From positions 310,001-374,000 of the forward strand of contig JAKULF010000001.1 in NCBI GenBank assembly GCA_022661535.1: a stretch of 64,000 bases of DNA, read 5' to 3'. The position numbers and the translations under genes were made by a program. Origin of the DNA: Eutypa lata (Eukaryota > Ascomycota > Sordariomycetes > Xylariales > Diatrypaceae). How positions within the stretch are numbered: the stretch's first letter is position 1; every line of letters starts with the position of its first letter. The notes beneath the pieces were generated by a model. It did not search any database, was not told the origin of the DNA, and saw only the letters and a list, made by a program, of their open reading frames with translations. This document shows, one piece after another, positions 34,232-47,960 of this stretch.

Positions 34232-35907
34232 ATGAGGGCATCTCTTGCTGTTTCTTGGTCGCTGTTGGCGACCTCTGGGTGCGCATCGTGGGTCCCAGCT
34301 TCGCCGCCGCTGACCCGGGACCTCGAGCCCAAGCTGCAGAAGCTGGTTCCTCGACAATCCGGGAACGGGACATCGGATGACTGGCCCTATGGGCCTCTGA
34401 GCACCAGAGGCAGAGATATAGTCAACAGTCGTGGTGAGGCCGTAACCTGGGCCGGTCTAAACTGGCCTATGAGCGGTAAGATTTCTATCCTGCTACGCAA
34501 TATGTGAGGAGACGGGAGAATCATGGGCTGAATTCAATGATAGGAGAGACGATGGTGCCAGAGGGACTAGAGCACAAGTCTGTTGAGGACATCTTAGATG
34601 ATATCGTCAGCGTTGGTTTTAACTTCATTCGCATGTAAGTCGGAGCCAAGCACCACCATCAACTCCTAGCTATATGGAGGGCTCACAAGCAATAGGGGCT
34701 ATGCGATCCAAATGATCGACGAGGTCTACGACCGAGGAGGCGAGGATGTACCCCTCGAGGTCTCCATGATCATGGCGCTCGGCTACGAGAACGGGACCAA
34801 GGTCACGAACGAGATCATTGCCAAGAACCCGGGCTGGACGCGCGAAACGACCCGTTTCGAGATCTGGTCGGACATCGCGGACGCCGCCGCAGAGAAAGGC
34901 GTGTACGTCCACCCCGACGTCCACATCCACAAGGCGCAGTGGTGCTGCTCGCACACCGATGGAAATTCTTGGGTAAGTACTTAAAACAAGTTATTCTCTT
35001 ACATTTCTCGCTCTGTTGTAGAACCTTCTACAGGATATGATGAAAGAAATAAAAAAAATCAAATATTAACTTGTTTTTTTAATTTTTACTAACGCAGTTC
35101 GGCGACATCGACTTCGACATCGACAACTGGCACCGGGGCCTCGCGTACGTCGCGGACTGGGCCAAGAACCACCGCAACGTCGTGTCCATGTCGCTGCGCA
35201 ACGAGCTGCGCGAGTCCTGGAACCGCACCGACCTGGTCTACAACTGGGCGACGCTGGCGGGCAACCTGACGGCGGCGACCGACGTCATCTACGCCGCGAA
35301 CCCGGACCTGCTCGTCACGTGGTCGGGGATGCAGTACGACGAGGACCTGTCGGCGCTGACGACGGGCAAGAACCTGCTGACGGCCCCGTGCTACAAGTGC
35401 ACGGCGACGCGGGACGCGCTGCGCCGCGACCCGCTGCGCTTCGACCTCGCCGACCACGCCTGGGCCGACAAGGTGGTCTGGGAGCTGCACCTGTACGCGA
35501 TGAGCGAGGACGTGGACGCGGCGTCGTGCGAGTTCAGCGAGGCGGCGCTGTACCGGAACGGGTTCAACGCGCTGGGCATCGACCCGCCGGCGGCGTGCGA
35601 CGTCACGGGGGACTGCCCCGAGGCGGCGCGCCTCACGCCCGTCATCCTCTCCGAGTTCGGCAACGCCCAGGACGCCACGCTCAACAACGGCACGCTGCCG
35701 CAGTGCCTGCGCGACTTCACGACGCGCCACGGCGTCAGCTGGATGGTGTGGAGCCTCGCGGGTAGCTACCGCATCCGTTCCGGCGCCCAGGCCTTGCCTG
35801 ATACCTGGGGCCTGACGAACGACGACTGGACGGGCTGGAGGGACCCCGACACGATCGAGGGGTACTGGAAGCCGTGGGTCGCGGACATGAATATCACGAG
35901 GAATTGA
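34232..35907 (+). CDS. Secreted glycoside hydrolase family 5 (cellulase-like)
   Basis: Four exons (34232-34475, 34544-34634, 34696-34972, 35098-35907) give 473 aa. A signal peptide covers about residues 1-19 (MRASLAVSWSLLATSGCAS). The mature protein is one GH5 TIM barrel, starting RGRDIVNSRGEAVTWAGLNW. The acid/base Glu is in VVSMSLRNELRES and the nucleophile Glu is in VILSEFGNAQ. His in VHPDVHIHKAQW and HLYAMSE, and Trp in GVSWMVWSLAG, are typical active-site neighbours. GH5 enzymes cut beta-1,4 or related glucans and mannans outside the cell. The subfamily cannot be fixed by eye, and there is no carbohydrate-binding module. N-glycosylation sequons (NGT, NRT, NLT) are frequent, as expected for a secreted protein. 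The last exon is very GC-rich, unlike the intron before it. Confidence 0.92.
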
Positions 35908-37073
35908 ATAAAGTTTAGATACGTACGATATGATGGGAATGCTCGAGGAGGTGGTTCAGGTTAATTAATTAGTTGCTTGTTGGTTATTAGGTAATTAAAA
36001 TAAGCATATGGTTAGACCAGCATCGGACCTATGGTTTCACATGATAACCCCCTTAACTCTCGCACTGCAGGCCTATTGAAATAGCGATGAGCAAGCAATT
36101 GTTGAGATAGAAGCATCTATTTTATCGTTCCAAGTCGATGCTTGACTATAGGGGTACTCAACGATTTCCTCCAGAACGCTTCAACATCTCTCTCTAGCTA
36201 TAGGAGATGAGATCTAGGAAATGACTAGTACATACCTAGGTAGTTATGTTCATCCCTTGAGAGTAATGACCTAGGGGGAGTTGACGTGTACAGTCAATGA
36301 ATACAACCCAAATGCTGGCAGATCTCGGGCCGACGAACACCTTAAATGCATACACATAGTTAGTTAATGACGGCTTTTGGATGCTCCTTTTGAAAAGCCG
36401 TTGGTCCATCTCGTCGAAATGTTGTAATAGCTAGCTGCTGCTAGCAATCCAGACACATCCTCGTGGGCTGACTCACATAATTCGCCAATCTGATTCTTGG
36501 TTTTAGTGGCGGCACTGAGATCGAGGATCCTTTGTCGGTAGATAGAAATGGCGTACAGATATTCAATGGTTAGTTTCAATAGTCCCTCAATGGACTTGCG
36601 GGGTACAAGCGACTAACTATATTCTCCTCACTGCCAGGTGCCTTATAATGAGAGACTTTATTCGAGTCATGTGCTAGACATCAAGTATCTCCTAAGTAGC
36701 AGCTGAACCATTCGATCTGATGAGTTATCAACGAATTGACGTCACAAACGCACTCGAGCCTTGGAAGTTTTTCTTTCCCGGAACTGGCGCGTCCCCCCAC
36801 AAACCTTCCAATCATATTATTCGTTGTATGTACGTACATACACTACCATGGGGCCCACCCCTTACCCACCTACCTAGGTGCTAGCCACATGTTAAGCCAT
36901 AGTTATTTGCCCTGTAATAATACCGCTGCGACGTAACTAACGCCCCCTTACAAGATTCGAGATGGGGATGTCTTCTCTTCCGATAACAACAACCACCACC
37001 ACCACTACTACCGTTCAGAGTGGCAGTGTAGGGCAAGCTGTAGTAGCTGTCCTGGCCCTTTTTGGAGCCGAAG
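35908..37073. other. Intergenic region
   Basis: No gene is supported. A reverse ORF at 36364-36579 has no recognisable features. The last roughly 120 bases contain an A/C-rich leader with an ACC repeat (36986-37006) before the DUF2985 gene. Confidence 0.55.
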
Positions 37074-39496
37074 ATGGCAGAACATGAAATTGAATCCGTA
37101 CCACCTTCGACAACGAGACGAGCATCACAATCAACACAAGCATCCGATACACAATCACAACAACAACCACCACAGCGCCCCACCAGCGCCCTTCGCAATG
37201 TCCACTTTCATTCCGTACGAGATAACCCTCCAGCCATTCGTCTGCGACGTGTTCGATCCTTGAGACCAGAATCCAGCGCTGGCGATGGCAGCGAACAACA
37301 ATATCAACAACAATTGCAACAACAACAACAGCAGTTGCAGCAGCAGCAACAACAGCAGGCACATGACCAACGGACTGGCGGTCGCCGCCGATCGAGCTCA
37401 GAACCTCACCGAAGATGGTTTATGACGGAAGCGGGCAACGGGGGCGGTGGGAGCACCTCGCCTCGTGCTTCTCCCATGCCTTCCGTACCCGAGAGGGGCC
37501 AGACACGGGCTCGGTCACAATCGCACAATGTCCAGACGGCGGACTTCCAACCATTCCAACCCCAGGGCCAGGGAGGAAGAACACGACCGGGATTATTACG
37601 CCAGGTTACGAATAGCATCATGCCGGGCCGGCGTGGTAGTACTAGTCAAAGAGATGAATCTGAAGACGAATATGATGCAGATATCGTGGATATTCTCGAC
37701 GTAGTTGGTACGTGAATAATCATAAGAGACAGAACACCCCTGCTTGATCTCCTCCCTCATCTCGTAGTAAATCTATTGCTAACTCACCTGAAAAATCACT
37801 AGACCCCGAAGTAGCGACGCTGTCCTCTATTACAAATGTCCAGAACTCGCTATTCGTCCCGTCGCTGGGCAGGTTCGTCAACCGACAGCCGACTTACAGG
37901 CTCTCGCACATACCCCGCATACCGGGGTCGTACCCGTCCCAGGAGAGCATTTTAACTTCACGGCGTGGGTCCGCTGCCGGGCCCGAGGAACAGGAAATGA
38001 CGGGGGTTCCCGTGCGCCCTTCCATGGAGCGAGTCCCGAGCACGATGACGGAGCGGTTCTACGCCGTCCGCCCCCACAACGCCACCCTAGAGCACTGGAC
38101 CGAAGAGGAGATCTCCGAGCTGAACGATCACGTGCGGCACATGCTGCACTCGCGGCGCAACAAGATGAAGCGCCGCTTCAAGGCGTTCGGGCAGTACATC
38201 CGCCGGCCCCTGGGGTTCCTCGTCACGCTCTACGCCACGCTCATCACGCTCTTCGGGCTGGCCTGGGTGCTCTTCCTGATCGGCTGGATCTACGTCGGGG
38301 ACCAGCAGCCGTACGTGATCAACGTCATCGACACGGTGCTCGTGTCCCTGTTCGCCGTCGTCGGCGACGGCCTCATCCCCTGGCGCCTCGTCGACACCTA
38401 CCACATGTGCTACATCGCGCACTACCACCACCTGACGTGGACGCTGCGCCAGAAGATGGAGCTGCCCCACCTCCAGGACAAGAACGACCTGCCCTCGGAG
38501 CCGGCGGCGCGCGGGTCCGAGGAGGCCGCCGCGCTGGACCTCGAGGCCGCCCGCACCCTTCACGAGAAGGAGGAGCTGCGCGTGCTGACGGCCGAGCAGC
38601 AGCGCAAGCTCGAGCACCACCAGGCCAAGTTCTCCAAGTCGCACACGTTCTACAAGCCGCACGAGACGGAGACGCACTACGCGTTCCCGCTGCGGCTGCT
38701 GGTGGCCATTGTGGTGCTGCTGGACTGCCACTCCATCTTCCAGCTGGGGCTGGGCCTGTGCACGTGGATCATCGACTACCGCGTGCGGCCCATGGCGCTC
38801 ACGGCGACCCTGCTCAGCTTCTCCATCTCGGCCAACATCACGGCGGGCGTGCTCATCTCCGTCGGCGACCGCCGCACCCGCAAGAAGGACGTCATCGAGC
38901 GCATGTTCCGCCAGGAGCTGACCCAGGAGGCCATGAAGCGCGTTAACAAGGCGAAGGCGAAGGAGACGCTCGGGGTGCTTTCCTCTTCCGACCCGAAGCA
39001 GCAAAATCGGCCAGGAGATGACGACGAGGAGGATGAAGAGATAAGAGAGGAGAAGAGGTCGTTCCCTCTCCCGCTCCCGCACTCCCGGCTCGAGCGGATC
39101 GACGAGGGCAAGGAGAGCGGTCGCCCTAGTAGGGATTTCTCGTTCCACCGCCCCAAGCTCGACTTCCTGATGCGGAAGAGCAGCGACCGCGGCTCCAGGC
39201 GGAGGAGCTCCGGCGAGTCCTCCAGGAAGTCCATCGATCGCGCAGGAAAGTTCGATGCGAAGCGGAAGACTGGCAGCAGCAGCGGCAGCAGCAGCAATAG
39301 CGGCGGTAGCAACAGCAGTAGCAGCAACAACAGCAATAGCAGCGAGACGCGTCGTCTGGATAGTAGTAAGGGCGAGAAGGAGAAGGAAGAGAATGAAATG
39401 GAAAAGGAGACAGAGAGAGAGAAAGAGAAAGAGAAACAGGAGAATACACCACCACCCGTCGTTGGAGCGTTTCCAGATGAGGTGGGGGACGTTTGA
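37074..39496 (+). CDS. DUF2985 integral membrane protein
   Basis: Two exons (37074-37707, 37803-39496; 95-nt intron) give 775 aa. Residues 1-320 are disordered, with a poly-Gln tract near 80-100 and S/R/P-rich segments ending in ERFYAVRPHNATLEHWTEEE, a block I associate with the fungal DUF2985 family. The membrane domain follows. A pair of segments near residues 375-400 (LGFLVTLYATLITLFGLAWV) and 415-435 (VIDTVLVSLFAVVGDGLIPW) is followed by a charged loop, then segments near 540-560 (LLVAIVVLLDCHSIFQLGLG) and 575-600 (ALTATLLSFSISANITAGVL). The 180-residue tail is charged and S/N/E-rich, with an SSNSGGSNSSSSNN run. Function is unknown; the shape suggests a channel-like or scaffold protein of an internal or plasma membrane. 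The start ATG was chosen because it opens the frame directly after the leader. Confidence 0.86.
37276..37368 (+). repeat. CAA/CAG repeat (poly-Gln coding)
   Basis: Interrupted CAA and CAG codons encode two Gln runs in the disordered N-terminus of the DUF2985 protein. Repeat length is likely variable. Confidence 0.85.
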
Positions 39497-40889
39497 TCAA
39501 ATGAATCAATCAATCAATCAATACATTAATCAGAAGTAATATATGTTTGGCTTTTTTTTTTGGCATATAGGTAAGGTAGAAAGAAGGAGGAGGAAGAAAC
39601 GGAGGTAGCAAGCAAGCAAGCAAGCAAGCGAGTTGGGATCTTGGGGCGCAAAGCAATGACAACAACATGCTTCTATGCATGCATTTTATGTATAGAGGCA
39701 AATCTTTGGCTGGATAGCTAGCTATGTAGATATCAGGGCTGTTTTACCTATGTTTGATTGGGATAACTACATAGGTAAGGTACCTACCTACCTACTGCAC
39801 AAAAACCAATGTTGAAAAAGAAATGGAATTTTTTGGATATTAACTGAGCTTAACTTACTACATAAGTAAGTACTTGGGTATATAGGGATTGTAAATATGG
39901 AAAAGGAAAAAAGTGATAACTACATAATCCGGCTGACCAGTTAGTAACTACCTAAGTAGGTACTACATTCTAATTGATGATGGGTAATTTGTGATTTCCC
40001 CCTTTTTTTTCTTCCCCCCTCCTTGGCGCACTTCGTATGGGAAATTCATAGATAAATAAAGCATGACGTGATAGGTCTATGCGATGGTGAATAGGGAAAG
40101 TGTTTAAAATTATCGTCACGCCATCACGTAAATAGTCAAAAGGCACGGAGTGGGTAATGAGGTCGTTCTCTGTAAGACAACCATGAGATAAAACCAACTT
40201 GAGTGATATCGTATTTATTACATTGTTCTTCTTTCCTTCTCATATCATCACAGCTTAATGTAATGATAGCTTGGATGAAAGAGGAGTGGTCTTAACATAT
40301 CAGTCATAAAGGTTACTGGTAATTCTGTGATATGTCCATCTCATTTAATTAGGTACGGCTCGATCTACAAGTGTCGAGGGCACAAAAAGGAAAAAAGAAA
40401 TATGTGCAGCAAAGTATCATAAGCCCGTTAAATAGTACCACCCCTTTTTTCATCCTCCTAGACCTCAGAAAATACTTCCACCATCCACATAATCGTGACT
40501 CATTTCCATGCCGATCGATCTATTGAGTAGCCGCCTCTCTAAAAGACGTTCACCCATCTGTAGACCTTCATAGAAAATTCCGAGAAACTGCAAAGACCGT
40601 TACGCCTGTGCCACGAACGCCAGGCAATGCAATCATTGCATTATGCCATGCGAATGCAGGTGGGAATCGTCACCTGGTTTCCATCAATTGCTAATTAACT
40701 AGGAAAATAGCCATTACAGCAACTGGGCTGTAGTAACGATGATAATAAGTTATTGTTGGTGCCGGCCAACAGTGGTTAGGCCAATATCAACAGCCATGAT
40801 TAGAAGAGTGCGTACCACTCCGAAAAATCGGAGATAATACTTCATGTACATTTGTTGGTTTGTAATCATAAAACCACAACTTCGTCCCC
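39497..40889. other. Convergent intergenic region
   Basis: No gene is seen. It contains a GCAA repeat (39606-39630), a CCTA tract (39781-39797) and AT-rich DNA. It should hold the 3' untranslated regions of the DUF2985 and EDC4 genes, which converge here. Confidence 0.6.
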
Positions 40890-43800
40890 TCAGTAGCGAG
40901 GATGGCGAGTCGCAATGTCTCTCACACGGTTTGCCATGATGGTCATGCCAGAGAGGTGCTTCAGAATAGGGTCCCCTGGTGCTCTACCGCTGATTTGTAT
41001 GAAGAGATTCTCGAGGCGGGAAATGAATTGGCCCATGATGTTCGGTAGGACATCACGAATCTGGGGGTCCTAAGTAAAAATGTTAGTTCTATATCAAGGG
41101 GTTTTGTTAATGAGTTATGTACGTACAATGTCTGGCAGGGTTGAGTGCAAGGTGTGTAGGATGACCTCCAACCAGGTAACCCTCTCACGAAGGAGAGGCC
41201 CGTCAAGTTCTTCCGAAATAATGGTTCCGACTGAGAGGGACACAAGCATCGGTAGATCGTGCAAAAGGTTTGGGTTAAACTTGACAATGTACTTGTCGTA
41301 AACCTCATGCTTTCGTTCACCCTGGAGCCATCGAATCAGACCAGTCTCGTAGTCGCCACGTTCCATTTGAGAAGCAATGTTTGCGATCAAATGCTGCAAC
41401 TCGGAATCTTTACTAGCCGAGCTGTTGTTTGTGAACGGGACCAGCTGGTTATGGGAATTTCCTGCCGGGCTACCATATGAATGAGAGTGGGAATGAGGCT
41501 GAGAATGCGGTTGAGAATGTCCCTGGGTATGTCCCTGGGAATGGGACAGCTGTGGCTGCGGTTGCGGCTGAGGCGGAGGTGGAGCCTGGGTAGCTGGGAG
41601 ACGTTCTCTCGATAGCTGTTGCTGCATCTTGAGGAACCCGTCCTGGAACTGCGTCTGCGTTGTAGCCATGGCAGAAACCGTGTCCGACAATCGAGTAACC
41701 AATGCTGTGAGCTGATCGATCTTATGGCTGTCGGCAACGTGTCGCTGCTCCAGTACTTCGATCTGTTCCGCAGTCCGCAGTTCGACATCTTGCACAACTG
41801 AACGAGAAGCAGCAACCGCCATATCGCTGAAGATAGGTGTGATAGTGTCCATTAACGTCTGGCGGAAGCTTTCCTCCATATCCATGGCCACGCTACTCAC
41901 GACCTTATCGGAGATGGCCTTGGAGAGTTCAGGCTTCTGGAGGGCCTGAGTAACAGCGTTTGGTAGTAACTTCTGCATTTGGTTTTGCACCGAGTGAGAG
42001 ATTCGACCACTAATTTTACCCTCAAGTTGCTCCGAGATAACCTTGCTAATGGTGGTGCTGAGGGCCGGGACGACATTATCTTCGAACTGGTCACTAACAA
42101 TTCGGGCTAACACGGCTTGTACGTTCTCGTTCAAAACGCTCGAAACCAGATTCAACAGGTCCTTCTGACTGTTGTTGAAGGTGTCTTCACGACTGCGGAT
42201 CTGGGACTCAATCTTGCCCTTGTGATCCTTCATTTCATTTGCGATAATGGCTGTCAGGCTAGCACTAAGACTTGTTTCAATCTGCTTGACAGCTGAAAGA
42301 ACAGACTCAGCAGACGCAGCATTATGGGAAGATGACATAGTTCTGGTCTCCGCACCCTTTCCAGAGACCGGTCCGACGCGTGGTGAATGTGAGCTACTGT
42401 TAGACTGACCATTGTCTACAGTAAGCTTCTCTGCGGCAGCGGCAGCGGCAGCAGCAGCTCGCTCTCTCTTCTTTCTCGCCTTCTTCTCGGTCTTATCCAA
42501 CTGGTTGATAGGTGTGACGGGTGCCTCCGCCTCCTTGCGCTCTGGGTGCAAGTTGGCGGGTGCATTAGTCTCCGAAGCCTTCTTAGACTGCTCCTGGGCT
42601 GGATTGGGGGTTGGTTGCTGAGGTGGCGTCTCCTTTGAGGTCGATCGGGCAGCAATTCTAATCGGCAAAGTAGGGTGCTCGTCAACGGCTTCCGATACAA
42701 TGGCACTAGGTAATTCCTTAAGCTTGGCGATCTTAACGAGACCAAGTTCTACAGCATCGACCCCAGCGATAACCTTATTATCTCTGGTCCAACCAAGCTC
42801 GTTGTTCTTGACCCAGATGGCGGTAACACCTTTTGAGTGCATGGCATATAGCTCAAAAAGAGCTGGCTCATCGCCGACAGCCCCAGCAGCCGGAGTTCCC
42901 AAGATGTCCAAACTTCGAAGTACACCCTTATTCGAAAACGAGTATTCACGCACACCACTAATGACTGCGGTTGAATCGGGCTCGGGGATGGATGAGTCTT
43001 TAGCGACTAATTTTTGAATGTAGTCAACTTGGGATAGACCCTTGATGGTGTATTTGGGTGCCGAAAGATGGAGGAAGTAAATTGAGTTGCGAGTCGGGTG
43101 GCCGACAATGACCATACCAGAAGCAGAGTGGTACATGACACTACACACAGCATCTGACTCCTTGGTATGAGGTAGGTTAAACTCCTGAACGGGTTTGCCA
43201 AGGGCAAGGTCCCACAGCTGAAGAGTGTGGTTCTGCTTCATCCCCACGATCATATAGCGCAAGGCGCACCGCTTCTGGTACGGCCGTTGCTTATCCAGCA
43301 GTAACACAGAGGTAGGCCATGCCTTCTCACCTTCAGGCGTAGTATTCAGAGTCATCAGGGGCTCCTTCACCTCGAGTGACGTCTGGGCAGGCATGGGGAA
43401 GCGCGGGTCCGAGTCCTCATCCGCCGCAGTCAAGTCTCGCACATCCCAGAATTTAACACGACCGGACTTGTCGAGAGAAACGATGGTGGTGTCATCTTGA
43501 CTGAAGGTGAAATCCTTACCAGCTTTGCCAGTGTTGATACGAAGAGCGCACTGCTTTGACAGCTTCTCAGTGTCCACAACGCGGTCATGACCTGGCTTGA
43601 ACAAGTTATTTTGCATAATATATGCAGGCCAGATGATGCTGATGGTTTTACCTCGGCCAACAGCGAAGTAGTCTGGATGAGATGATGAAATTCTTGCTCG
43701 AGTCTTCAAGACGCCGCCTGGCGTGTCACCCTCCTGGGCGCTGATGGGAGGAAGCGCGAAGCCGTATTGCTCGGGATTGGGGTCGTCGATATGATCCTTC

Positions 43801-45836
43801 TCGCCGTTCTTGATCTGGACGTAGTAGACGGTGCCACTGATGCCGGTACCAATGATGGATTCTTTGTGTGCTGTGTTAAGGTCGGAAGGGGTAGAAGAAA
43901 TTGCCACATTGAAGATGCGATCTTTAGTATCAGTGAAAAGCTTCGCATCCCTACCGTCGTCTTGACGAATGACACGAAGACCGCCAGCTTTCGACATACC
44001 GTACGTCATGTACGACTCGGTTGCTGAGACAAGATTTCTGTCAATCTGGTCGAACTCCTTCTTGAGGCGTGCAATATCGAGAACAGCTTCGTCACGGAAG
44101 TGTGGACGGGGCTCCTCATTGTCCTGCATTGTGATTGAAATCCACGGCTTCATGGGGAAATTATAAACCTTGATAGGTGTCGACTCTTCCTCAATTACCA
44201 CTATCTCATCGGCCTCGGCGCTCTCCCAGCTATCGGCAACGGGACCATGGGCAGCATCATCGACGATATCGCGGATTGCCTGGGCAGTGTGTGGAGAATA
44301 CGCTTCCTCGAGAACACCTTCGTTCTCCTTTCGATTGAGCTCGTGCTGGATGTCCTTTGCCACAACCTCAGCCGCTTCCTGAAATTCGGCGTCAGTCTTG
44401 GCGCTCATCAGGTCCTCGAGTTCATCGGCGATCTGGGATTGTACCTCATGCACAGCGTTGTCTAGTGCTTCCTGAGCCTCTTTATCTGCTTGTTCTGCGA
44501 GGCCATTAAGCGCGTCGGCTACCGTCTCTCTATTCTCTTCGCCGGTGCTTTCCGAAGAGAAACCCCTAGCAGCGTCAGGGGGATGTTCAAGTTCGGGCTC
44601 GGGTTCGGTCTGCAAGACGTGGTTGTCCTCAAATTTTCGACGAAGGTGATGAGGACTGGCGACCGAGCTTCGGTGACTACCGGGTCGCTTGTAATCTTGA
44701 GTGTTGCCAGGCGAGGAAGTCGCACTGGGAGCCTTCTTCAGGGCCTGGAAGCTAGAAGCTGCAGAGAGCGGAGCGTCAGTAGCTACTGTTGCACTTGTGA
44801 AATCTACGGGAGCGGGTGCTCCAGGTGTTGACTTGGGTGTTCCATTCTGAGGTGGTGGGGCCGTAAATTCGTCAAAAGGATTAGCATAATCGAACTTAGT
44901 AGGCCTACGACTACCATCATGCTGAGAGGAAGCTGGCGATGCGTATTCGAACTTCGAGGTAGGGGACTGGGTCTGATCCTTAGTTCCAAACTTGAATGGC
45001 ATTGGCGTATTATCGTGCGAAGCGTTCGCAGACAGAGCTTGCTTCAGTTGAGAGTAGTCTTTTGAATGATCGGCAGTCGAATTGTTGACTGAAGGTGGGG
45101 TCAAGGTGGCAGCTTGCGACGATTCGTTCACTGACATTTGGTCATTCTGAGAAGGTTTGGGTCGGTGCAGCAGGTTTAGAAGGTACGCTTGAGTATCGGC
45201 TGAAGGTGCTGTGGAAGTCCATGAATTGTGCTTGTGAGAATTGTCGGGCGCCGGTCCATCACCACCCATAGTGCCCTTCATAAGAGTAGCTAGTAATCCC
45301 TGGGGATCGGCCGGCATAGGAACTGGGGCATGTAGGGGAGGATGGGTGTTATTGTGAGGCAGGCTGACAGAACCATCAAACGAAGAGGGTGGAGCTTGTC
45401 CGGTGGAAGTTGTTGGAGAGGGTTCAGAGTCGTACTGTGACTTCTGCTGCCCACTTCCACTAAACTTCAGAAGATTCAGCAGATTGGCACTCTGGTCGGG
45501 CTTGCTGTTCGCATTAGAAGGAGGCATGCTTCCAATGGGACCGAGGTTCATCATTCCCGGAGGGTGGTGAGAATGAGTGAAGTTGCTCGGAGGCGACGGC
45601 GCAGCGGGCAGATGGAAATTCTCTGGGTTGCCTAAAACAGGTGAATCTGTAGTTGAAAGATCATAGAAAGGTGGCTGTTGGTTGCCCTGATTGTAGGCGG
45701 AGAATCGCGAGAGGAGATCCTGAGTGGAAGCAGAATCGTCGTCCTGATTGTTGCGTGCGGCTTGCATACGAGCAAACATAGCCTGTAAGTGATTATTTGG
45801 GTCACTGCCACCATGAGGTGGACCATAGCTCGCCAT
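40890..45836 (-). CDS. EDC4/Ge-1-like mRNA decapping scaffold
   Basis: Two exons on the minus strand (45836-41127 and 41069-40890; 57-nt intron) encode 1629 aa. Residues 1-540 are low-complexity, with repeated short helical motifs such as AYLLNLLHRPK and ANLLNLLKF that resemble leucine-rich docking motifs for decapping factors. Residues 555-1010 look like a WD40 propeller (FNVAISSTPSDL, FTFSQDDTTIVSLDKSGRVK, HTLQLWDLALG). A K/A-rich linker with a poly-Ala run near 1140 follows, then a long helical coiled-coil region (1190-1390). The C-terminal alpha-helical domain (IASQMERGDYETGLIRWL, LVSLSVGTIISEEL, NIMGQFISRLE) is the Ge-1 oligomerisation and P-body domain. EDC4 links Dcp1-Dcp2 in animals and plants; budding yeast lacks a clear one. 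The second exon restores 60 conserved C-terminal codons that the simple ORF misses. Confidence 0.9.
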
Positions 45837-47960
45837 GATGAATGACTACACTACAAATAGTGGATAGTTAAAACTACCTAGATATTCGTACTGTAAGTGC
45901 AGATAGTGTGTGTGTGTGAGGTAGGTAGTATCTTGTCTTGTCTTGTGTCTTGAAGAGACGGCGCGGTACAGATGCCAACGAAGACCGACTCTAGACCGAG
46001 TTGTTTGGGCTGAAAGTATAATATAGCCGGGTCGGAAGAGGCACGCCTAACTACAGCAAACGGCAATGTGAGAGATACGCTGTACGCGTGAATCAAGAAT
46101 GATATATGATGAAAAGAAGAAGGAAATGATATGGGGAGGGGAACCCCAAATTGGTGATAGAAAATTTGGGATTGTGTTGTAATTGGGCAATGCAATGGAT
46201 AAAAAATCTTCCCAATATTGCCCAATGCCAAAATGTTCAAATTTCCAGCCTCGTCAAAATTATATGTATTGTATGTAGGAAGTTTTGAGACCCCAGGTCC
46301 GGTTGTTACAAGTTTGGTAGTATGTACTAAAGGTCGGTAGGTAGTAGGTAGTGGAGGTAGATACAGTTAGGTCGGGTAGGATGATGTGGGTGGTGTAGGT
46401 GGTGTGGGTACCTAAATCTGCTAGGTCTCTGGCGTGTCTGGGTCTGGTTCTGTTGGAAAGATCGGGCACACTCCTGCCGAGAACTTGTCTTTTCCTCTTC
46501 TTTAATATTGTATGTACCTAGTACCTCTTCTCTTGTCAAAAGATACTACTATATCAAGGTCATTACGACAAGCTTATGTGTAGAAACGATTAGATATGTA
46601 CTAACCAACATCAACAACGAATTGTTAAGATGGCTAGAAGGGTAGGTAGGTAAATACTCTAGGTTATCAGGTTATGTACCTAGGTCGAGGTAGACTGATG
46701 AAATTAGTCGCTGATGAGGATGGAGAGGGACAACCAGGGGGGGAGAGTGCATGAATTACATATGTAGGTATGATACCTAATGGGTCTATGATATGACGAA
46801 GGTAATATCATCTGGAGTTGGGTGAAGCCGTGGTTGTGGGAGGTGAGTTGAAGTGGTCTGTCGACCTCAAGCATTCAACCTTGAGGGTTGTAGACTAGTA
46901 GCGGGTATGTATGTGTATGTACAATATGATAGGTAGAACTACAGCTGGGTAAGCTAAGTCTTTGGGTACCTATAATAAAAAGTGTTTCTTGAGCTGTTTC
47001 CCATCCCGTATTGGGCGATAGTAGGGCGGCCACATATGCACATATGCGCTGTCATGAACCGATAATCAATCCTCCAGTCTCCTGGCCGTAGCTGCCTGCC
47101 TGTCCAGTTTTTCAAGGTTCTCATTGACTGCAAGATCTCTAATCACCTGGCGCAGGTTTTAGACTATCTAATGTATTCTGGGACCTTTTTCACCGGAGAG
47201 GTTGGCGTGCAGTTCCAGTGATGAGCGAAGCACTTTATAGTAGTATGTAATTGTGGTGATCTAGTTTAACATCCTGTCACAGGCTATCAATCAGCTTGTG
47301 TTTAAGGTTTAAATCTCCACTACCCACAACCAAAATATTTCTATAGAGTGCAGGTGCAGTTTATGACTGCAGATGAATGGAGTGATAACATTGAAGTTGC
47401 AGCACCTAGCATTGAGGAATTTCTACAAAAAATAGTTACATAGCAGCATTGGTAGGTATATGTAGGTACATACCTGTTAAAGATAAGCAGGCGCTTAATG
47501 GTGGGGTTGTAAATCGGCAATCGTAAAACACCGATTTGACTAGGTACCTATGTATGTAGATAATGATAATTAACCTGTTTATGTAATCAAGGAGAGCCTT
47601 TGGTTCAAATGACATACGGATCTGGATTCAACAGAAATCAGGCAAGGCTTTATCCAACCTTAAGACCGATTCCATCACAGCCACCACCGTTCTTTCTTCT
47701 GCTGACAGTGTTTTTGGACAATCGAATTCCGAGATTACAACGAATGCAATATACATACTACCGACTTCATTCATAATAAACCCGTACATAATTTAATTTC
47801 GTTTGACGGCCGTGACAAACATCTCGTCTCAATTCATGACGGCTACTGCTTCTCAAGGCTAGCATCTACAAGTTACATCTACAAACGTAGCCACCACGTG
47901 GAGGAGGTTTAGTTTTCTTGCTATACGCCCTCATAAGAATACCATTCCCAGTGTTACAGA
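45837..47960. other. Intergenic region
   Basis: No gene is seen in 2.1 kb. TAGG tracts (46325-46352, 46639-46652), TATG runs (46906-46916) and AT-rich stretches fill it. The left part should be the EDC4 promoter and 5' leader. Confidence 0.6.

Noticed and set aside
35089..35730. 213-codon reverse ORF opposite the GH5 gene
   Set aside because: Antisense shadow; the plus strand carries signal peptide and catalytic motifs.
38087..39148. 353-codon reverse ORF opposite the DUF2985 gene
   Set aside because: Antisense shadow of GC-rich exons; low-complexity R/L/V/E/D sequence without motifs.
41115..41126. Stop codon of the long EDC4 frame taken as the gene end
   Set aside because: It lies inside an intron; splicing to 41069 restores conserved C-terminal residues.
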